Counted from the first letter of the stretch, positions 25,770-35,344 are shown. The stretch: DNA of 64,000 nucleotides from Streptomyces hygroscopicus (GCA_002021875.1 CP018627.1:3100001-3164000); one strand, 5' to 3'. A program made the numbers and translations. The notes: a model not told the origin generated them from the letters alone.

Positions 25770-27647
25770 ATGGACTACGCGGCGTTGAAGGCTCTCGAGC
25801 CCGCCGAGTTCGAGGATGCGGCGGCCGGGTACCGCGCTACCAGGGATCTGGTCAGCGGGGCCAAGGACATCCTGGAACAACGGATCGCGGGCAGGATGCA
25901 GGCCGATCTCGAGGGCGAGGCCGCGAGTGCGGCCCTCAAGCAGTTACGGGAGCTGTGGCAGAACTTCCACTACGTCCAGGTGGAGTGCGGCCTGGTCACC
26001 ACGGCCCTCACAGCGCTGTTCTCCGAGATGCAGGCCGCCAAGAAGAAGCTCGAGGCCGCCGTCGAGGACGCCCGTGCCGACAAGATGACGGTGAACGCGG
26101 ACGGCTCGGTCAGCTACCCGGCGGGGGGCGAGAAGGTCGGCGGCAAGGTACCGGAAGGCGGCAGGGTGACCGGCAGCGCCGGGGGTGACAGGGGCGACAG
26201 TCCACTCGACCCCGTCGACCACTCGTCCCTCGCCGACGCACTGGACCGACAGGCGGGGGCACAGCATCCCAACCCCTACTTCGGCCGGGCCGTCGAGTAC
26301 GCCAACCGGATAGCCGAGGCGGTCGATGAGGCGACGGAGGCTGACGAACTGTGGGCCCCGAAACTGCGGCGGCTCAAAGCGGATGACGACCTGACCGTCT
26401 CGGCCAAGGACTGGATCGACGTCCAAAAGGACACCGGCGGTGTCCGCAAGGCCGCCAAGAGCTATCTGGACGACATACAGCCCCCTCCCAAACACGGTGA
26501 TCCGATAGCGAACGCCGTCTGGTGGCGGGGCCTCACACCGGAAGAACAGGACGCGTACCTCGCTTTGCACCCCGCCCGTGTGGGTGACCTGGACGGGGTC
26601 CCCGCCGAGGTCCGCGACGAGGCGAACCGTACCGTCCTCGCGGAGTCCCGCGCCCGGGTCACGGAGGAACGCACTCATCTGCTGGCGCAGGAGCCCCAGA
26701 AGACCAAGGTGCTCTACGACCCCGAGACCGGGCAACCGGTGGGGAAAGTGGATACGGTGGAGTGGACCAAGTGGAACGACCGGAAGAAAAAGCTCGACAA
26801 CGCGATATCCGGTATGGACATCATTCAGCGGCGCTTCGAGCAGACGGGAACCGAAGACCTGCCGAAAGCGTATCTACTCGGCTTTGACCCCTTCGCGAAC
26901 AACGATGGAAGGGTCATCATCGCCAACGGCAACCCGGACACCGCCGACCACACGGCGGTGTTCGTGCCAGGCACCAAAACGGTGCTGGGGAATATCGACG
27001 ACGAAATGGACAAGAGCGATCGCCTGTGGCGGCAGAGCAATAAGCTGGCCCCTGGGGAATCCACATCGACCATCACCTGGTTCGACTACGACGCACCGCT
27101 CTCGGCGAAGCCCGGTGACGCCGGACACATCGACCCCGAGGCGCGGCACGACTCATATGCGAGCAAGGCCGCGCCCACACTCCGGCACTTCCTGGACGGC
27201 GCGGAGGCGGCCCATCGGTCGGCCACCGGGGACACCTCGCACACAACCCTCATCGGCCACAGCTATGGCAGTACAGTCATCGGCGACACCACCAAATACC
27301 CCAGCGATTATCGCGTCGCCGATGACATCATCGCCGTGGGCAGTCCCGGAATGCAGGTGGACCGTGCCGCGGATCTCGGTCTCAACCCGAAGCACGTATG
27401 GGCCATGGCCGGCGGTGGCGACGACAAATGGGTCAGGGAAGGGGGGCGGCTCGCCGGTCTTGGCGATAACCGAGTCATTCCCACGGACGAGGCGTTCGGC
27501 GCGAATCTCATGAAAAGCGACTCCCCCAGTCACGGCGGCTTCTGGGCCGAGGAGAACGATAGGCCGTCCGTCAGTCTGGAAAACCAAGCCAAGGTCATTG
27601 TCGGGAGATACGACGATGTCAAACTGGACAGGGAAGCCCATTGGTGA
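25770..27647 (+). CDS. DUF1023-type alpha/beta hydrolase with WXG-like helical N-terminus
   Basis: 625 residues. Residues 1-105 are a coiled-coil helical domain (LRELWQNFHYVQVECGL) followed by VNADGSVSYPAGG, as in ESX-type substrates. A charged middle region leads to the hydrolase: YLLGFDP, DHTAVFVPGT and the nucleophile elbow LIGHSYGSTV, with a late AMAGGGDD and terminal His-rich part. Codon 59 is TTA (25944), so translation should depend on the bldA tRNA and be tied to development. No signal peptide, which fits type VII-like or non-classical export. Its stop overlaps the next start. Confidence 0.82.
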   Translation: MDYAALKALEPAEFEDAAAGYRATRDLVSGAKDILEQRIAGRMQADLEGEAASAALKQLRELWQNFHYVQVECGLVTTALTALFSEMQAAKKKLEAAVEDARADKMTVNADGSVSYPAGGEKVGGKVPEGGRVTGSAGGDRGDSPLDPVDHSSLADALDRQAGAQHPNPYFGRAVEYANRIAEAVDEATEADELWAPKLRRLKADDDLTVSAKDWIDVQKDTGGVRKAAKSYLDDIQPPPKHGDPIANAVWWRGLTPEEQDAYLALHPARVGDLDGVPAEVRDEANRTVLAESRARVTEERTHLLAQEPQKTKVLYDPETGQPVGKVDTVEWTKWNDRKKKLDNAISGMDIIQRRFEQTGTEDLPKAYLLGFDPFANNDGRVIIANGNPDTADHTAVFVPGTKTVLGNIDDEMDKSDRLWRQSNKLAPGESTSTITWFDYDAPLSAKPGDAGHIDPEARHDSYASKAAPTLRHFLDGAEAAHRSATGDTSHTTLIGHSYGSTVIGDTTKYPSDYRVADDIIAVGSPGMQVDRAADLGLNPKHVWAMAGGGDDKWVREGGRLAGLGDNRVIPTDEAFGANLMKSDSPSHGGFWAEENDRPSVSLENQAKVIVGRYDDVKLDREAHW

Positions 27648-28189
27648 CGCGCATCGGTCGACGTCGTATCCGGATGGCTCTGGTGCTGCCATGTGCCCTG
27701 CTACCGATGGTGGGATGTTCCTCCGTGGACAGTGACGAGAACAAACTCGGTTACGAGCCCGCGGTGCGGGACAAGCAGGAAGTCGAGGACGAAGTCGGCT
27801 CGCTGTCCAGTAGGGTCCTGGAGATGCTCCGGGTCAAAGGCCAGGTGACCGAACCCGGGCCCATGACCAACTTCTGTGACACCGGTGGTGATGACACACC
27901 GCGCTACCGGGTCGTGGCCCATCCATGGTCACTGTACGGCGTGGACAACACCGCCCTCGGCAAAGGGATGGACCGCCTCGCGGACCAACTGCCGAAGAAG
28001 GGCTGGAAGGTGCTGCGGCGCGGGCCGGACAGCAGCAAGAACCGAAACCTGGAGATCGTGGCGGTCCATACGAAGACGCATACCCATCTCGAGGTCACCT
28101 GGATGAAGGGCCTGGACGGCCATGAGCCGCTGATCTCCGTCGATGTCACCTCCCGGTGCTTCCACGACGGCGACACGCCAAGCGGCTGA
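27644..28189 (+). CDS. Lipoprotein of unknown function
   Basis: 181 residues from GTG 27644, overlapping the preceding stop (GTGA). A basic N-terminus (RIGRRRIRM) and hydrophobic core end at an imperfect lipobox MVGC, so it is probably lipidated at Cys 25 or so. The mature part has two more Cys and a small alpha/beta pattern (RYRVVAHPWSLYG; VDVTSRCF). Last gene of the 25272-28189 cassette, perhaps an immunity or docking protein for the hydrolase; that is inference. Confidence 0.75.
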   Translation: MTRIGRRRIRMALVLPCALLPMVGCSSVDSDENKLGYEPAVRDKQEVEDEVGSLSSRVLEMLRVKGQVTEPGPMTNFCDTGGDDTPRYRVVAHPWSLYGVDNTALGKGMDRLADQLPKKGWKVLRRGPDSSKNRNLEIVAVHTKTHTHLEVTWMKGLDGHEPLISVDVTSRCFHDGDTPSG

Positions 28190-28201
28190 CCGTCACGGCG
28201 C

Positions 28202-28603
28202 TCAGCCGTCGTGGTCGCGGATCGCCTCGGCCAGGACCTGGACATGGCCGAGGTCGAGGTCCTTCACGGCCGTGAGGAGGGTCAGGGGGCCGGAGGTGGC
28301 CAGTGCGTGGAGGTGGTCGACGGCCGTCTGGCGCTCCGGGGTGGTGAGTTCGGCGCGGTAGCGGCGGGTGAATTCGGGGAAGCGGTCCGGTTCGTGGCCG
28401 TACCAACGGCGCAGTTCGGTGGAGGGGGCGGCGTCCTTGGCCCATTCGTCCAGGTGGGCGTCGGCCTTGGCGAGGCCGCGGGGCCAGACGCGGTCCACCA
28501 GGACACGGGTGCCGTCGTCCGGGCCGGGGGTGTCGTACACCCGGCGGATGCGGATCGCGGGCCCGGTCTCGGACGCTCGCGCGGAGGCTTTCTTGGAGGC
28601 CAT
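28202..28603 (-). CDS. DUF488 family protein
   Basis: 133 residues starting MASKKASARA. Family features: IRRVYDTPGPDDGTRVLVDR, WPRGLAKADAHLDEW, and APSTELRRWYGHEPDRFPEF. The family is widespread in bacteria with no settled role. Convergent with the lipoprotein gene (12 nt between stops) and divergent from the PPOX-fold gene. No strong ribosome site is seen. Confidence 0.85.
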   Translation of the reverse strand: MASKKASARASETGPAIRIRRVYDTPGPDDGTRVLVDRVWPRGLAKADAHLDEWAKDAAPSTELRRWYGHEPDRFPEFTRRYRAELTTPERQTAVDHLHALATSGPLTLLTAVKDLDLGHVQVLAEAIRDHDG

Positions 28604-28654
28604 ACACCCATGGAAGCATCGCCCCGGCGGCCACCCCCGAGGATAATGCGCCAC

Positions 28655-29245
28655 ATGGGAAAGGTGTACGAACGCATCGACGGCAGACTCCGCACCTTCA
28701 TCGAAGAGCAGAAGATCTTCTTCACCGCGACCGCCCCGCTGGACGGGGACGGCACGGTGAACCTCTCTCCGAAGGGGCTGGCCGGCTCCTTCGCCGTACT
28801 CGACGAACTGACCGTGGGCTACCTGGACTTCGCGGGGAGCAACGCGGAGACCATCGCCCATCTGCGGGAGAACGGCAGGATCACCCTGATGTGGTGCGCC
28901 TTCACCGGCCCGCCGAATATCGTCCGGGTGCATGGCCGGGGCGAGCCGGTGTTCCGTGACGATCCGCGGTTCGGCGCGCTGCTGAAGCACTTCCCGGGCA
29001 TCGACGTGGACGCCCACGGGCTGCGGGCGGTGATCGTGGTGACGGCCGAGCTGATCCGGGACACCTGCGGCTTCGCGGTCCCCTTCATGGACTATCGCGA
29101 GGAGCGCACGCTGCACGGCGACCGCTTCCGGAGGGAGGACGACGCGTCGCTGGACCGCTACTTCCACAAGAAGGAGCACATCGCCAGCAGCATCGACGGT
29201 CTGCCGGGGCTTCCGCTGCCGCTGCCGCCTCTCGGCTCCCCCTAG
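28655..29245 (+). CDS. Pyridoxamine 5'-phosphate oxidase-fold protein
   Basis: 196 residues from ATG 28655 (MGKVYERIDG); ATG 28646 is three codons earlier. Split-barrel flavin-binding fold: FFTATAPLDGDGTVNLSPKG, the N(A)ETIAHLRENGRITLMWCAF stretch that binds the FMN phosphate, and RVHGRGEPVF. Members reduce or oxidise diverse small molecules with FMN or F420; substrate unknown. The C-terminal region is longer than in PdxH and lacks its PLP contacts, so it is not PdxH. Confidence 0.8.
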   Translation: MGKVYERIDGRLRTFIEEQKIFFTATAPLDGDGTVNLSPKGLAGSFAVLDELTVGYLDFAGSNAETIAHLRENGRITLMWCAFTGPPNIVRVHGRGEPVFRDDPRFGALLKHFPGIDVDAHGLRAVIVVTAELIRDTCGFAVPFMDYREERTLHGDRFRREDDASLDRYFHKKEHIASSIDGLPGLPLPLPPLGSP

Positions 29246-29272
29246 TGGGTGTAGTGACCACATAACGAGACG

Positions 29273-30328
29273 GTGTTGCGGAAGGTGCCTCCGGAAGCGT
29301 TCGATCACGCGGTGCGATCCGAATCGAAGAGCTCCGCTGCCGACCCCTCGACGACGGCGGCGCAGCCGCCCTCGCCGTCGCCGGAGTCCACCTCCACCGA
29401 CCGGGCGGCCCGGCGGGCCGTCACCGTCTTCCCCATCCTGGTCCTCGCCGCCGGGGCGGCGGGCCTCAGCACACCCGGCACCTTCAGCGGCTGGGCGCCG
29501 AACGTGCCCTATCTGCTCGGCGTGATCATGTTCTGTATGGGGCTGACCATGACCCCGCAGGACTTCTCCGGTGTGGTCAAGCGGCCGTGGGCGGTGGCCC
29601 TCGGGCTGGTCGCGCACTATGTGATCATGCCGGGGCTGGGGTGGCTGATCGCCAACGCCCTCGGTCTCTCCCCGCAGTTGGCGGCCGGAGTCATCCTGGT
29701 CGGCTGTGCGCCGAGCGGAACGGCCTCGAATGTGGTGACCTATCTGGCGCGCGGCGATGTGGCCCTGTCGGTCTCGGTCGCCACCGTCTCCACGGTGCTC
29801 GCGCCCCTGGTCACCCCGCCGCTGACGCTGCTGCTGGCCGGGGAGTTCCTGCCGGTGGACGCGGGGTCGATGGTCACCGACATCCTCAAGACCGTGCTGC
29901 TGCCGGTGGTCGGGGGGCTGGTCGTACGGCTGGTCGCCGGGCGGTTCGTCCACCGGGTGCTGGGGCTGCTGCCCTGGCTGTCGGCCGTCACGATCGGCGT
30001 GATCGTCGCGGTCGTGGTGGCGGCCAGCGCCGACGCCATCAAGTCGGCGGCGGCGCTGGTGCTGCTCGCCGTGGTGCTCCACAACGGGCTCGGCCTGGCA
30101 CTGGGATACGGGGCCGGCAAGGTGGCCCGGCTGGGCCCGCCCGCCAGCCGCGCCATGGCCTTCGAGGTCGGCATGCAGAACTCCGGGCTCGCCGCCTCCC
30201 TGGCCGCCGCCCACTTCAGCCCGCTGGCCGCCCTCCCGGCCGCCGTGTTCTCCGTCTGGCACAACGTCTCGGGCGCGCTGGTCGCGGCCTGGATGTCGTA
30301 CCGGGCGCGCAGGGCGACCGCCGGCTGA
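29273..30328 (+). CDS. BASS-family (bile acid:sodium symporter-like) transporter
   Basis: 351 residues with nine or ten hydrophobic helices after a 45-residue Ser/Pro/Thr-rich N-tail. Hallmarks are GVIMFCMGLTMTPQDF and VGCAPSGTASNVVTYLARGDVALSVS, the sodium-site helices, plus FEVGMQNSGLAASLA. Bacterial members move organic anions such as pyruvate, pantothenate or keto acids with sodium. GTG 29273 is the first start but has a weak ribosome site; GTG 29312 is possible. It converges on adenine deaminase with 20 nt between stops. Confidence 0.88.
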   Translation: MLRKVPPEAFDHAVRSESKSSAADPSTTAAQPPSPSPESTSTDRAARRAVTVFPILVLAAGAAGLSTPGTFSGWAPNVPYLLGVIMFCMGLTMTPQDFSGVVKRPWAVALGLVAHYVIMPGLGWLIANALGLSPQLAAGVILVGCAPSGTASNVVTYLARGDVALSVSVATVSTVLAPLVTPPLTLLLAGEFLPVDAGSMVTDILKTVLLPVVGGLVVRLVAGRFVHRVLGLLPWLSAVTIGVIVAVVVAASADAIKSAAALVLLAVVLHNGLGLALGYGAGKVARLGPPASRAMAFEVGMQNSGLAASLAAAHFSPLAALPAAVFSVWHNVSGALVAAWMSYRARRATAG

Positions 30329-30348
30329 CGGCGGTCATCCGACCGTTG

Positions 30349-32037
30349 TCATATGACGGCCGGCTCCCAGGCCCGGTCGACCACCCGTACCAGGCCCATG
30401 TCGGTGAGCTTGACCTGCGGCGACACCGGCAGGGTCAGCGTCGAGACGCTCATGAAGGCGTTGCGGTGGCGCCAGCCCCACGCGTGCAGCGCCTCCCGTA
30501 CGGCCCCCGCGCCATCGGCGACCTCGGGAGCGGGGGCCGCGGACATCACGCCGCCCACCGGCAGCGGGAGATGGACGGCCGGACGGCCGGTGACGGCCAC
30601 ACAGATGCCGCCTTGTGAGCCGATGACGCGATTGGCCGCGTGACGCAGCGCGGAGGTGTCGGTGGCGATGACGGTGAGGTTGTGGCTGTCGTGCGCGTAG
30701 GTGGTGGCGACGGCGCCCTCGGCCAGGTCGAAGCCGACCACGGGCGCCATGGCCCGGCGGCCGCTGCCGTGATGGCGCTCGTACACGGCGAGCAGGGCCG
30801 TGCGGCCCTCCCACTCCACGATGCCGTCCCGCACGGGCAGAGCGATCTCGGCCGGTTCGGTGTAGGTGTCGACGGGGTTCACCCGGAGCGCCCGGAAGGT
30901 GTGCTCACCGTCGGGGAGGTCGACCCGCCAGCGGCAGTCGTCCTCGTCGAGGGGCGCGAGGCGGACCGAGTCTGCGAAGGGGTTGGCCGCCGGAGCCGCC
31001 GGGGCGCCGGAGTCCTCGACCACCCGCCCGCCGCAGACGACGGTCACCGGCGTCGGGTCCTCCAGGGCGCGCAGCAGGACGAGGTCGGCGCGCTTGCCCG
31101 GGGCCACCACTCCCCGGTCGTCGAGGCCGAGGCGCCGTGCCGGGTGCAGGGTGAGGGCGCGCAGGACGGTCAGCGGGCCCAGCCCGGCGTCCAGCGCGAC
31201 CCGCGCGATGTGGTCCAGGTGCCCGCGCTCGAGGATCGCATCGGCCGCCAGGTCGTCGGTGACCAGGCAGAAGTCGGGCAGGACGGGGAGCTCGTGGAGG
31301 CGCCCGACGAGCTCGGGGGTCAGGCACTTCTCCTGGAGCATGAGCAGCATCCCCAGCCGGGCCTTCTCGACGGCCACCTCGGGAGTGTTCTTGGTGTGGT
31401 CGGAGTCGATCCCGGCCCACAGATACTCGCCCAGGTCGTCGCCGGAGAGGCCCGGGCAGTGGCCGTCGAGGCGGACGCCCTTACGCCGGGCGGCGTCGAC
31501 GATGGCCCGCATGCGCGGGGAGCCCGCGACCACGGCGCGGTAGTCCATGACCTCTCCGAGGGTGGTCACCCCTTCCCAGCCGAGCATCTCGGCGATGTCC
31601 TCGGCGGTCAGCCGGGATCCCGCGGTCTCGAAGCCTTCGAGCGCGGGCACACAGGAGGGCACGGCCCACAGCATGGTCTGTGAGGGGGAACGGCCCTGCT
31701 CGATCATCCACGCCATGGCCTCGCGCCCCGCCACATTGACGATCTCGTGCGGGTCGGCGAGCACCGTCGTCGTACCGCGCCGCACGGTGATCCGGGCGAA
31801 CTCGGCGGGCGTGAGCAGCGAGCTCTCGATGTGCATATGCGCGTCGATGTATCCGGGTGCGAGGAGCAGCCCGTCGGCGTCCAGGACACGGCCGGCCTCG
31901 ATCCGTACACCGGGCGCGGTGACGGCGCGGATGAGGTCGCCGCTCACCACCACGTCCGCCGGGACGATCTCGCCGGTGTGCACCGAGACGACGCCGGCAC
32001 CACGGATGAGGAGGTCGCAGTGGCTGGGTATCGGCAT
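30349..32037 (-). CDS. ade: Adenine deaminase
   Basis: 562 residues; converts adenine to hypoxanthine and ammonia in purine salvage. Amidohydrolase barrel with metal-binding PGYIDAHMHIESS, the DPHEIVNV and LDGHCPGLSG sites, and the C-terminal adenine-deaminase domain with AHDSHNLTVIATD. AGGAGA precedes the ATG. It lies 235 nt downstream of the nucleoside hydrolase on the same strand. With that enzyme it would turn adenosine into adenine plus ribose and then hypoxanthine. Confidence 0.95.
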   Translation of the reverse strand: MPIPSHCDLLIRGAGVVSVHTGEIVPADVVVSGDLIRAVTAPGVRIEAGRVLDADGLLLAPGYIDAHMHIESSLLTPAEFARITVRRGTTTVLADPHEIVNVAGREAMAWMIEQGRSPSQTMLWAVPSCVPALEGFETAGSRLTAEDIAEMLGWEGVTTLGEVMDYRAVVAGSPRMRAIVDAARRKGVRLDGHCPGLSGDDLGEYLWAGIDSDHTKNTPEVAVEKARLGMLLMLQEKCLTPELVGRLHELPVLPDFCLVTDDLAADAILERGHLDHIARVALDAGLGPLTVLRALTLHPARRLGLDDRGVVAPGKRADLVLLRALEDPTPVTVVCGGRVVEDSGAPAAPAANPFADSVRLAPLDEDDCRWRVDLPDGEHTFRALRVNPVDTYTEPAEIALPVRDGIVEWEGRTALLAVYERHHGSGRRAMAPVVGFDLAEGAVATTYAHDSHNLTVIATDTSALRHAANRVIGSQGGICVAVTGRPAVHLPLPVGGVMSAAPAPEVADGAGAVREALHAWGWRHRNAFMSVSTLTLPVSPQVKLTDMGLVRVVDRAWEPAVI

Positions 32038-32272
32038 GGGGTCTCCTGCTCGTTTCCATTTTTTTGCGGCTCGGTTCGCCTCCGGGGCGCTCAAACCTCC
32101 CCGAGTCCTCGGCGGGGGTGCCCCGTCGACGGTCGAGGGTGCTCGGCCCTCCACGCGGCGGTAGCCGCATATCGACGAGAGCCCGAGGGGCCTGCGCGCG
32201 CTCTCCCTTTCGACAGCGGCGCGCCCTTTCGCTCGCCGCCGGCTACCGCTGGGAGGTGCCCCCAGCCGGGGG

Positions 32273-33253
32273 TCAGTGGGACGACGCGGCGCCGGCCGCA
32301 CCGTAGCGGCCGCGCAGCCGGGACATCAGGAAGGCTCGGAACGCGTCCGCGTCGACGCCCGTCGCGACCTTCGCGTTGGCCGGCCGCCCGGTGCGCCCGT
32401 GGACGTCGGCGACCAGGGCACCGCGGGTGAACTCGCCCGCGCACTCGACGGTCACCCATGCCGGTGTCCACTCCAGGAGTTCCGGTCGGACGACGGCGGC
32501 GACGGCGAGCGCGTCGTGCACGGCGCAGGCGCGCACCAGGTGGCGGCTCGCGTACCGCTCGATGAGGTGGCTCAGCATGTGCCCGGCCGCGGCGGTCACC
32601 GGGGCGCCGTCGGCGATGAGCGCCTGGGCGTCGGCGAGCGGCGTCAGGGCCCGGCGGGTCACATCCAGCCCGACGATGCGCAGCGGCACACCGGCCTCGG
32701 TGACATACCGGGCGGCCTCGGGGTCGGCGTGGAAGTTGAACTCGGCGGCGGGCGTGGTGTTCCCCGGGGCGAACGCGGCTCCGCCCATGACGACGATCTC
32801 CTTGAGCCGCGTCCGGGTGTCGGGGTGGGCGTGCAGCAGCGCGGCGACATTGGTGAGCGGCGCGGTCGCGATCAGGGTGATCTCACCGGGGCGGTCGCGT
32901 ATCTGGTCGGCCGTCCAGTCCACGGCATGGCCCGGCTGGGCGGCCCGGCCGGCCGCGGGCAGTTCCACGCCTCCCAGGCCGTACGCGCCGTGCACCGGTT
33001 CATCGGGGTGGCGCGGCACCCGGGCCAGCGGCCCGGCGTATCCGCGGAGCACCGGGGTGTCCGCCGCCGGGCCGCCGATCAGGTCGCACAGCCGCAGGGC
33101 GTTGTCGACGACCTGATCGAGTCCGACGTTGCCCGCGACGGTGCACACGCCCGCGATGTCGAGCTCCGGCGACGCGTACGCCAGCATGAGCGCGATCGCG
33201 TCGTCGATGCCCGGGTCGCAGTCGATGATGACCCGTGAGGGGGCCTCGCTCAT
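32273..33253 (-). CDS. Inosine/uridine-preferring nucleoside hydrolase
   Basis: 326 residues; hydrolyses N-glycosidic bonds of ribonucleosides. Calcium/ribose motif VIIDCDPGIDDAIALMLA at the N-terminus, TNVAALLHAHP, the conserved EFNFHADPEAA and the late VHDALAVAA with the base-protonating His. The ATG overlaps the binding-protein stop (ATGA), so it is translated with the ABC importer. This coupling suggests that the importer brings in nucleosides. The 235 nt downstream (32038-32272) hold only degenerate repeat sequence. Confidence 0.93.
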   Translation of the reverse strand: MSEAPSRVIIDCDPGIDDAIALMLAYASPELDIAGVCTVAGNVGLDQVVDNALRLCDLIGGPAADTPVLRGYAGPLARVPRHPDEPVHGAYGLGGVELPAAGRAAQPGHAVDWTADQIRDRPGEITLIATAPLTNVAALLHAHPDTRTRLKEIVVMGGAAFAPGNTTPAAEFNFHADPEAARYVTEAGVPLRIVGLDVTRRALTPLADAQALIADGAPVTAAAGHMLSHLIERYASRHLVRACAVHDALAVAAVVRPELLEWTPAWVTVECAGEFTRGALVADVHGRTGRPANAKVATGVDADAFRAFLMSRLRGRYGAAGAASSH

Positions 33254-34302
33254 CCGGAGACCTCTCGCTGGAAGCGGTCCACCCACTCGTCGTTGTGGTC
33301 GACCGCGTAGCCGAGGTCGGGTGAGGTGAAGCCGGCGGCGGACGGGTCGCTCGCGGCCTTGCCCGACACCTTGGTGATCGCGGCAGGCACCTTGGCGTCC
33401 TTGTTGACCGGCTTGTCGCTGAAGGAGGCGGCCGCCTTCTCCTGGACGTCCGCGGAGAGCAGATAGTTGATGAACTTCTCGGCGCCGGCCTTGTTCTTAC
33501 CGCCCTTGACGATCTGGGCGGTGTTGGCGGCGACATAGCGGCCCTTGTCGAACGGCGCCCAGCCGATCGGCTTTCCGGCCTTGGCCGGGTCCACCGCGAA
33601 CAGGTCCAGACCGGGGGCCATGTCGACCTCGCCGCGGTCCAGGAGGCTCACCAGCTCGGTGCTGCGGTTGAAGAACTTGAGCACGTTGGGCTTGAGGTCG
33701 GAGAGCTTCTTGAAGGCGGTGTCGGTGTCCTTCGGCCCGGAGCCGTAGGTCGCGGCAGTGGCCTGGAGGAACGGGGCGCCGGCGCTGGTGGACAGGTCGG
33801 GGACGGCGACCTTCCCCTTGTGCTTGGCATCCCACAGGTCCTTCAGCGTCGGCGGCTGAGTGAACTTGTCGGTGCGGTAGAGCATGCCGAGCAACTGGTA
33901 GGTGTAGGCCGGTCCATAGCCGTCCGTGCTCTTGGCGAAGTCATAGATCTTCGAGACGTTGGGGACCTTCTTCGGGTCGATCTTGTCGAAGAGGCCCTGC
34001 TTCTGGCCCATGGCGGCGAAGAGGTCGGAGATCATCACGACGTCCACGGTGGGGTCGGCCTTGTTGACGCGCAGCTTGGTCAGCCGGTCGGCGTTGGCTC
34101 CGGCCTCCACGGTGACGTCGATCCCGGTCTTCTTCTCGAACGGCTTGACGACGGTCTTCTCGAACTGGTCGGCGCCGAAGCCGAAGGTACTGACGGTCAG
34201 CTTCTTGGGATCGGCGCCGGCGGATTGGGCACAGCCGGAGAGGGAGAGGGAGACAAGGGCGGCGGCCGCGGCGCCGCCTATGAGTCGGGTGGTGCGCATC
34301 AT
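33250..34302 (-). CDS. ABC importer substrate-binding lipoprotein (PotD-like fold)
   Basis: 350 residues from ATG 34302 with AGGAG eight bases upstream. Lipobox LSGC, then a class II periplasmic-binding fold of the spermidine/putrescine, iron and thiamine group (VSTFGFGADQFEKTVVKPFEKKTGIDV; DVVMISDLFAAMGQKQGLFD; FINYLLSADVQEKAAASF). Ligand residues cannot be assigned by eye. The genetic link to nucleoside hydrolase and adenine deaminase argues for a nucleoside or purine-like ligand rather than polyamine. Coupled to both neighbours by ATGA overlaps. Confidence 0.88.
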   Translation of the reverse strand: MMRTTRLIGGAAAAALVSLSLSGCAQSAGADPKKLTVSTFGFGADQFEKTVVKPFEKKTGIDVTVEAGANADRLTKLRVNKADPTVDVVMISDLFAAMGQKQGLFDKIDPKKVPNVSKIYDFAKSTDGYGPAYTYQLLGMLYRTDKFTQPPTLKDLWDAKHKGKVAVPDLSTSAGAPFLQATAATYGSGPKDTDTAFKKLSDLKPNVLKFFNRSTELVSLLDRGEVDMAPGLDLFAVDPAKAGKPIGWAPFDKGRYVAANTAQIVKGGKNKAGAEKFINYLLSADVQEKAAASFSDKPVNKDAKVPAAITKVSGKAASDPSAAGFTSPDLGYAVDHNDEWVDRFQREVSG

Positions 34303-35333
34303 GCGGGGCACTCCTGCTGTTCGGGGGGTTCGAGCCGGGCGTCAGCGTCGTCGCCGGGCAGGGGGACGGCCCGCGCCAGGGGCAGATGGAGCCGTATCGA
34401 CGCGCCGGGGCGCAGGGCCTCGTCGGTGCTGACGGCCTGGAGGGTGCGGTCGCCGACGGTGACGGTGACCGCGAAGTCCGTACCGCGGAACCGGACCGCG
34501 GTGACGGTCGCGTCGACCACCTCGCCGCCGGCGGGCGGCTTCTGGGCGGGAGCGAGGATCTCGATGTGCTCGGGCCGGATGGTGACCCGGCCCCGTCCGG
34601 GCAGGTCGAGGAAGTTCTCGTAGCCCAGGAACTGAGCGACGAAGCGGGTCGCGGGCGCCCGGAACACCTCGCGCGGATGGCCCTGCTGCACGATCCGGCC
34701 GCGGTCGAGGATCACCATGGAGTCGGCGAGTTCGAGCGCCTCCTCCTGGTCGTGGGTCACCAGGATGGTGGTCAGCCCGGTCTCGCGCTGGACGCGCAGC
34801 AGCTCCTGCCGCATCTGGATCCGCAGCCGCGCGTCCAGGTTGGACAGCGGCTCGTCGAGCAGCAGCACCGAGGGCCGGATGGCCACGGCGCGGGCCAGCG
34901 CGACCCGCTGCTGCTGGCCGCCGGAGAGCTCCTTGGGCTTGCGCCGTGCGAGATGAGCGAGCCCGACCAGCTCCAGCGCCTCGCCCACCCGGGTGCGGAT
35001 CCCGGCGGCGGGCACCCCCCGCATCCGCAGCCCGAACGCGACGTTCTTCTCCACGGTCAGATGCGGGAAGAGGGCGTACGACTGGAAGACCATGCCGATG
35101 TTGCGGCGCTCGGGCGGCAGGTGGGTGGCGTCCTTGCCGTCGAGCAGGATCGTGCCGCCGCTGGGGGGCAGAAATCCCGCGATCATCCGCAGCGTCGTCG
35201 TCTTGCCGCAGCCGCTCGGGCCGAGGAGGGCGGTGAACTGTCCGCGCTCCACGGTCAGATCGATGGCATCCACGGCCACCGACCCCGAAAACTCCCGGGT
35301 GATGGCCTGGAGCTGGACCACAGGCGTCGTCAT
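34299..35333 (-). CDS. ABC importer ATP-binding protein (PotA-like)
   Basis: 344 residues from ATG 35333 (an ATG three codons earlier is also in frame). Walker A GPSGCGKTT, Q-loop FQSYALFPHLTV, signature LSGGQQQRVALARA, Walker B LLLDEPLSNLD and switch His in VTHDQEEALELAD. The C-terminal 100 residues are a TOBE regulatory domain (VTIRPEHIEILAP). Energises uptake with the two permeases encoded just upstream. Confidence 0.93.
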   Translation of the reverse strand: MTTPVVQLQAITREFSGSVAVDAIDLTVERGQFTALLGPSGCGKTTTLRMIAGFLPPSGGTILLDGKDATHLPPERRNIGMVFQSYALFPHLTVEKNVAFGLRMRGVPAAGIRTRVGEALELVGLAHLARRKPKELSGGQQQRVALARAVAIRPSVLLLDEPLSNLDARLRIQMRQELLRVQRETGLTTILVTHDQEEALELADSMVILDRGRIVQQGHPREVFRAPATRFVAQFLGYENFLDLPGRGRVTIRPEHIEILAPAQKPPAGGEVVDATVTAVRFRGTDFAVTVTVGDRTLQAVSTDEALRPGASIRLHLPLARAVPLPGDDADARLEPPEQQECPA

Positions 35334-35344
35334 CTGGCGCATCC

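Noticed and set aside
28604..30262. Minus-strand extension of the DUF488 frame to a 686-codon ORF
   Set aside because: The extra sequence is antisense to the PPOX-fold and BASS genes and lacks any domain; DUF488 begins at ATG 28603.
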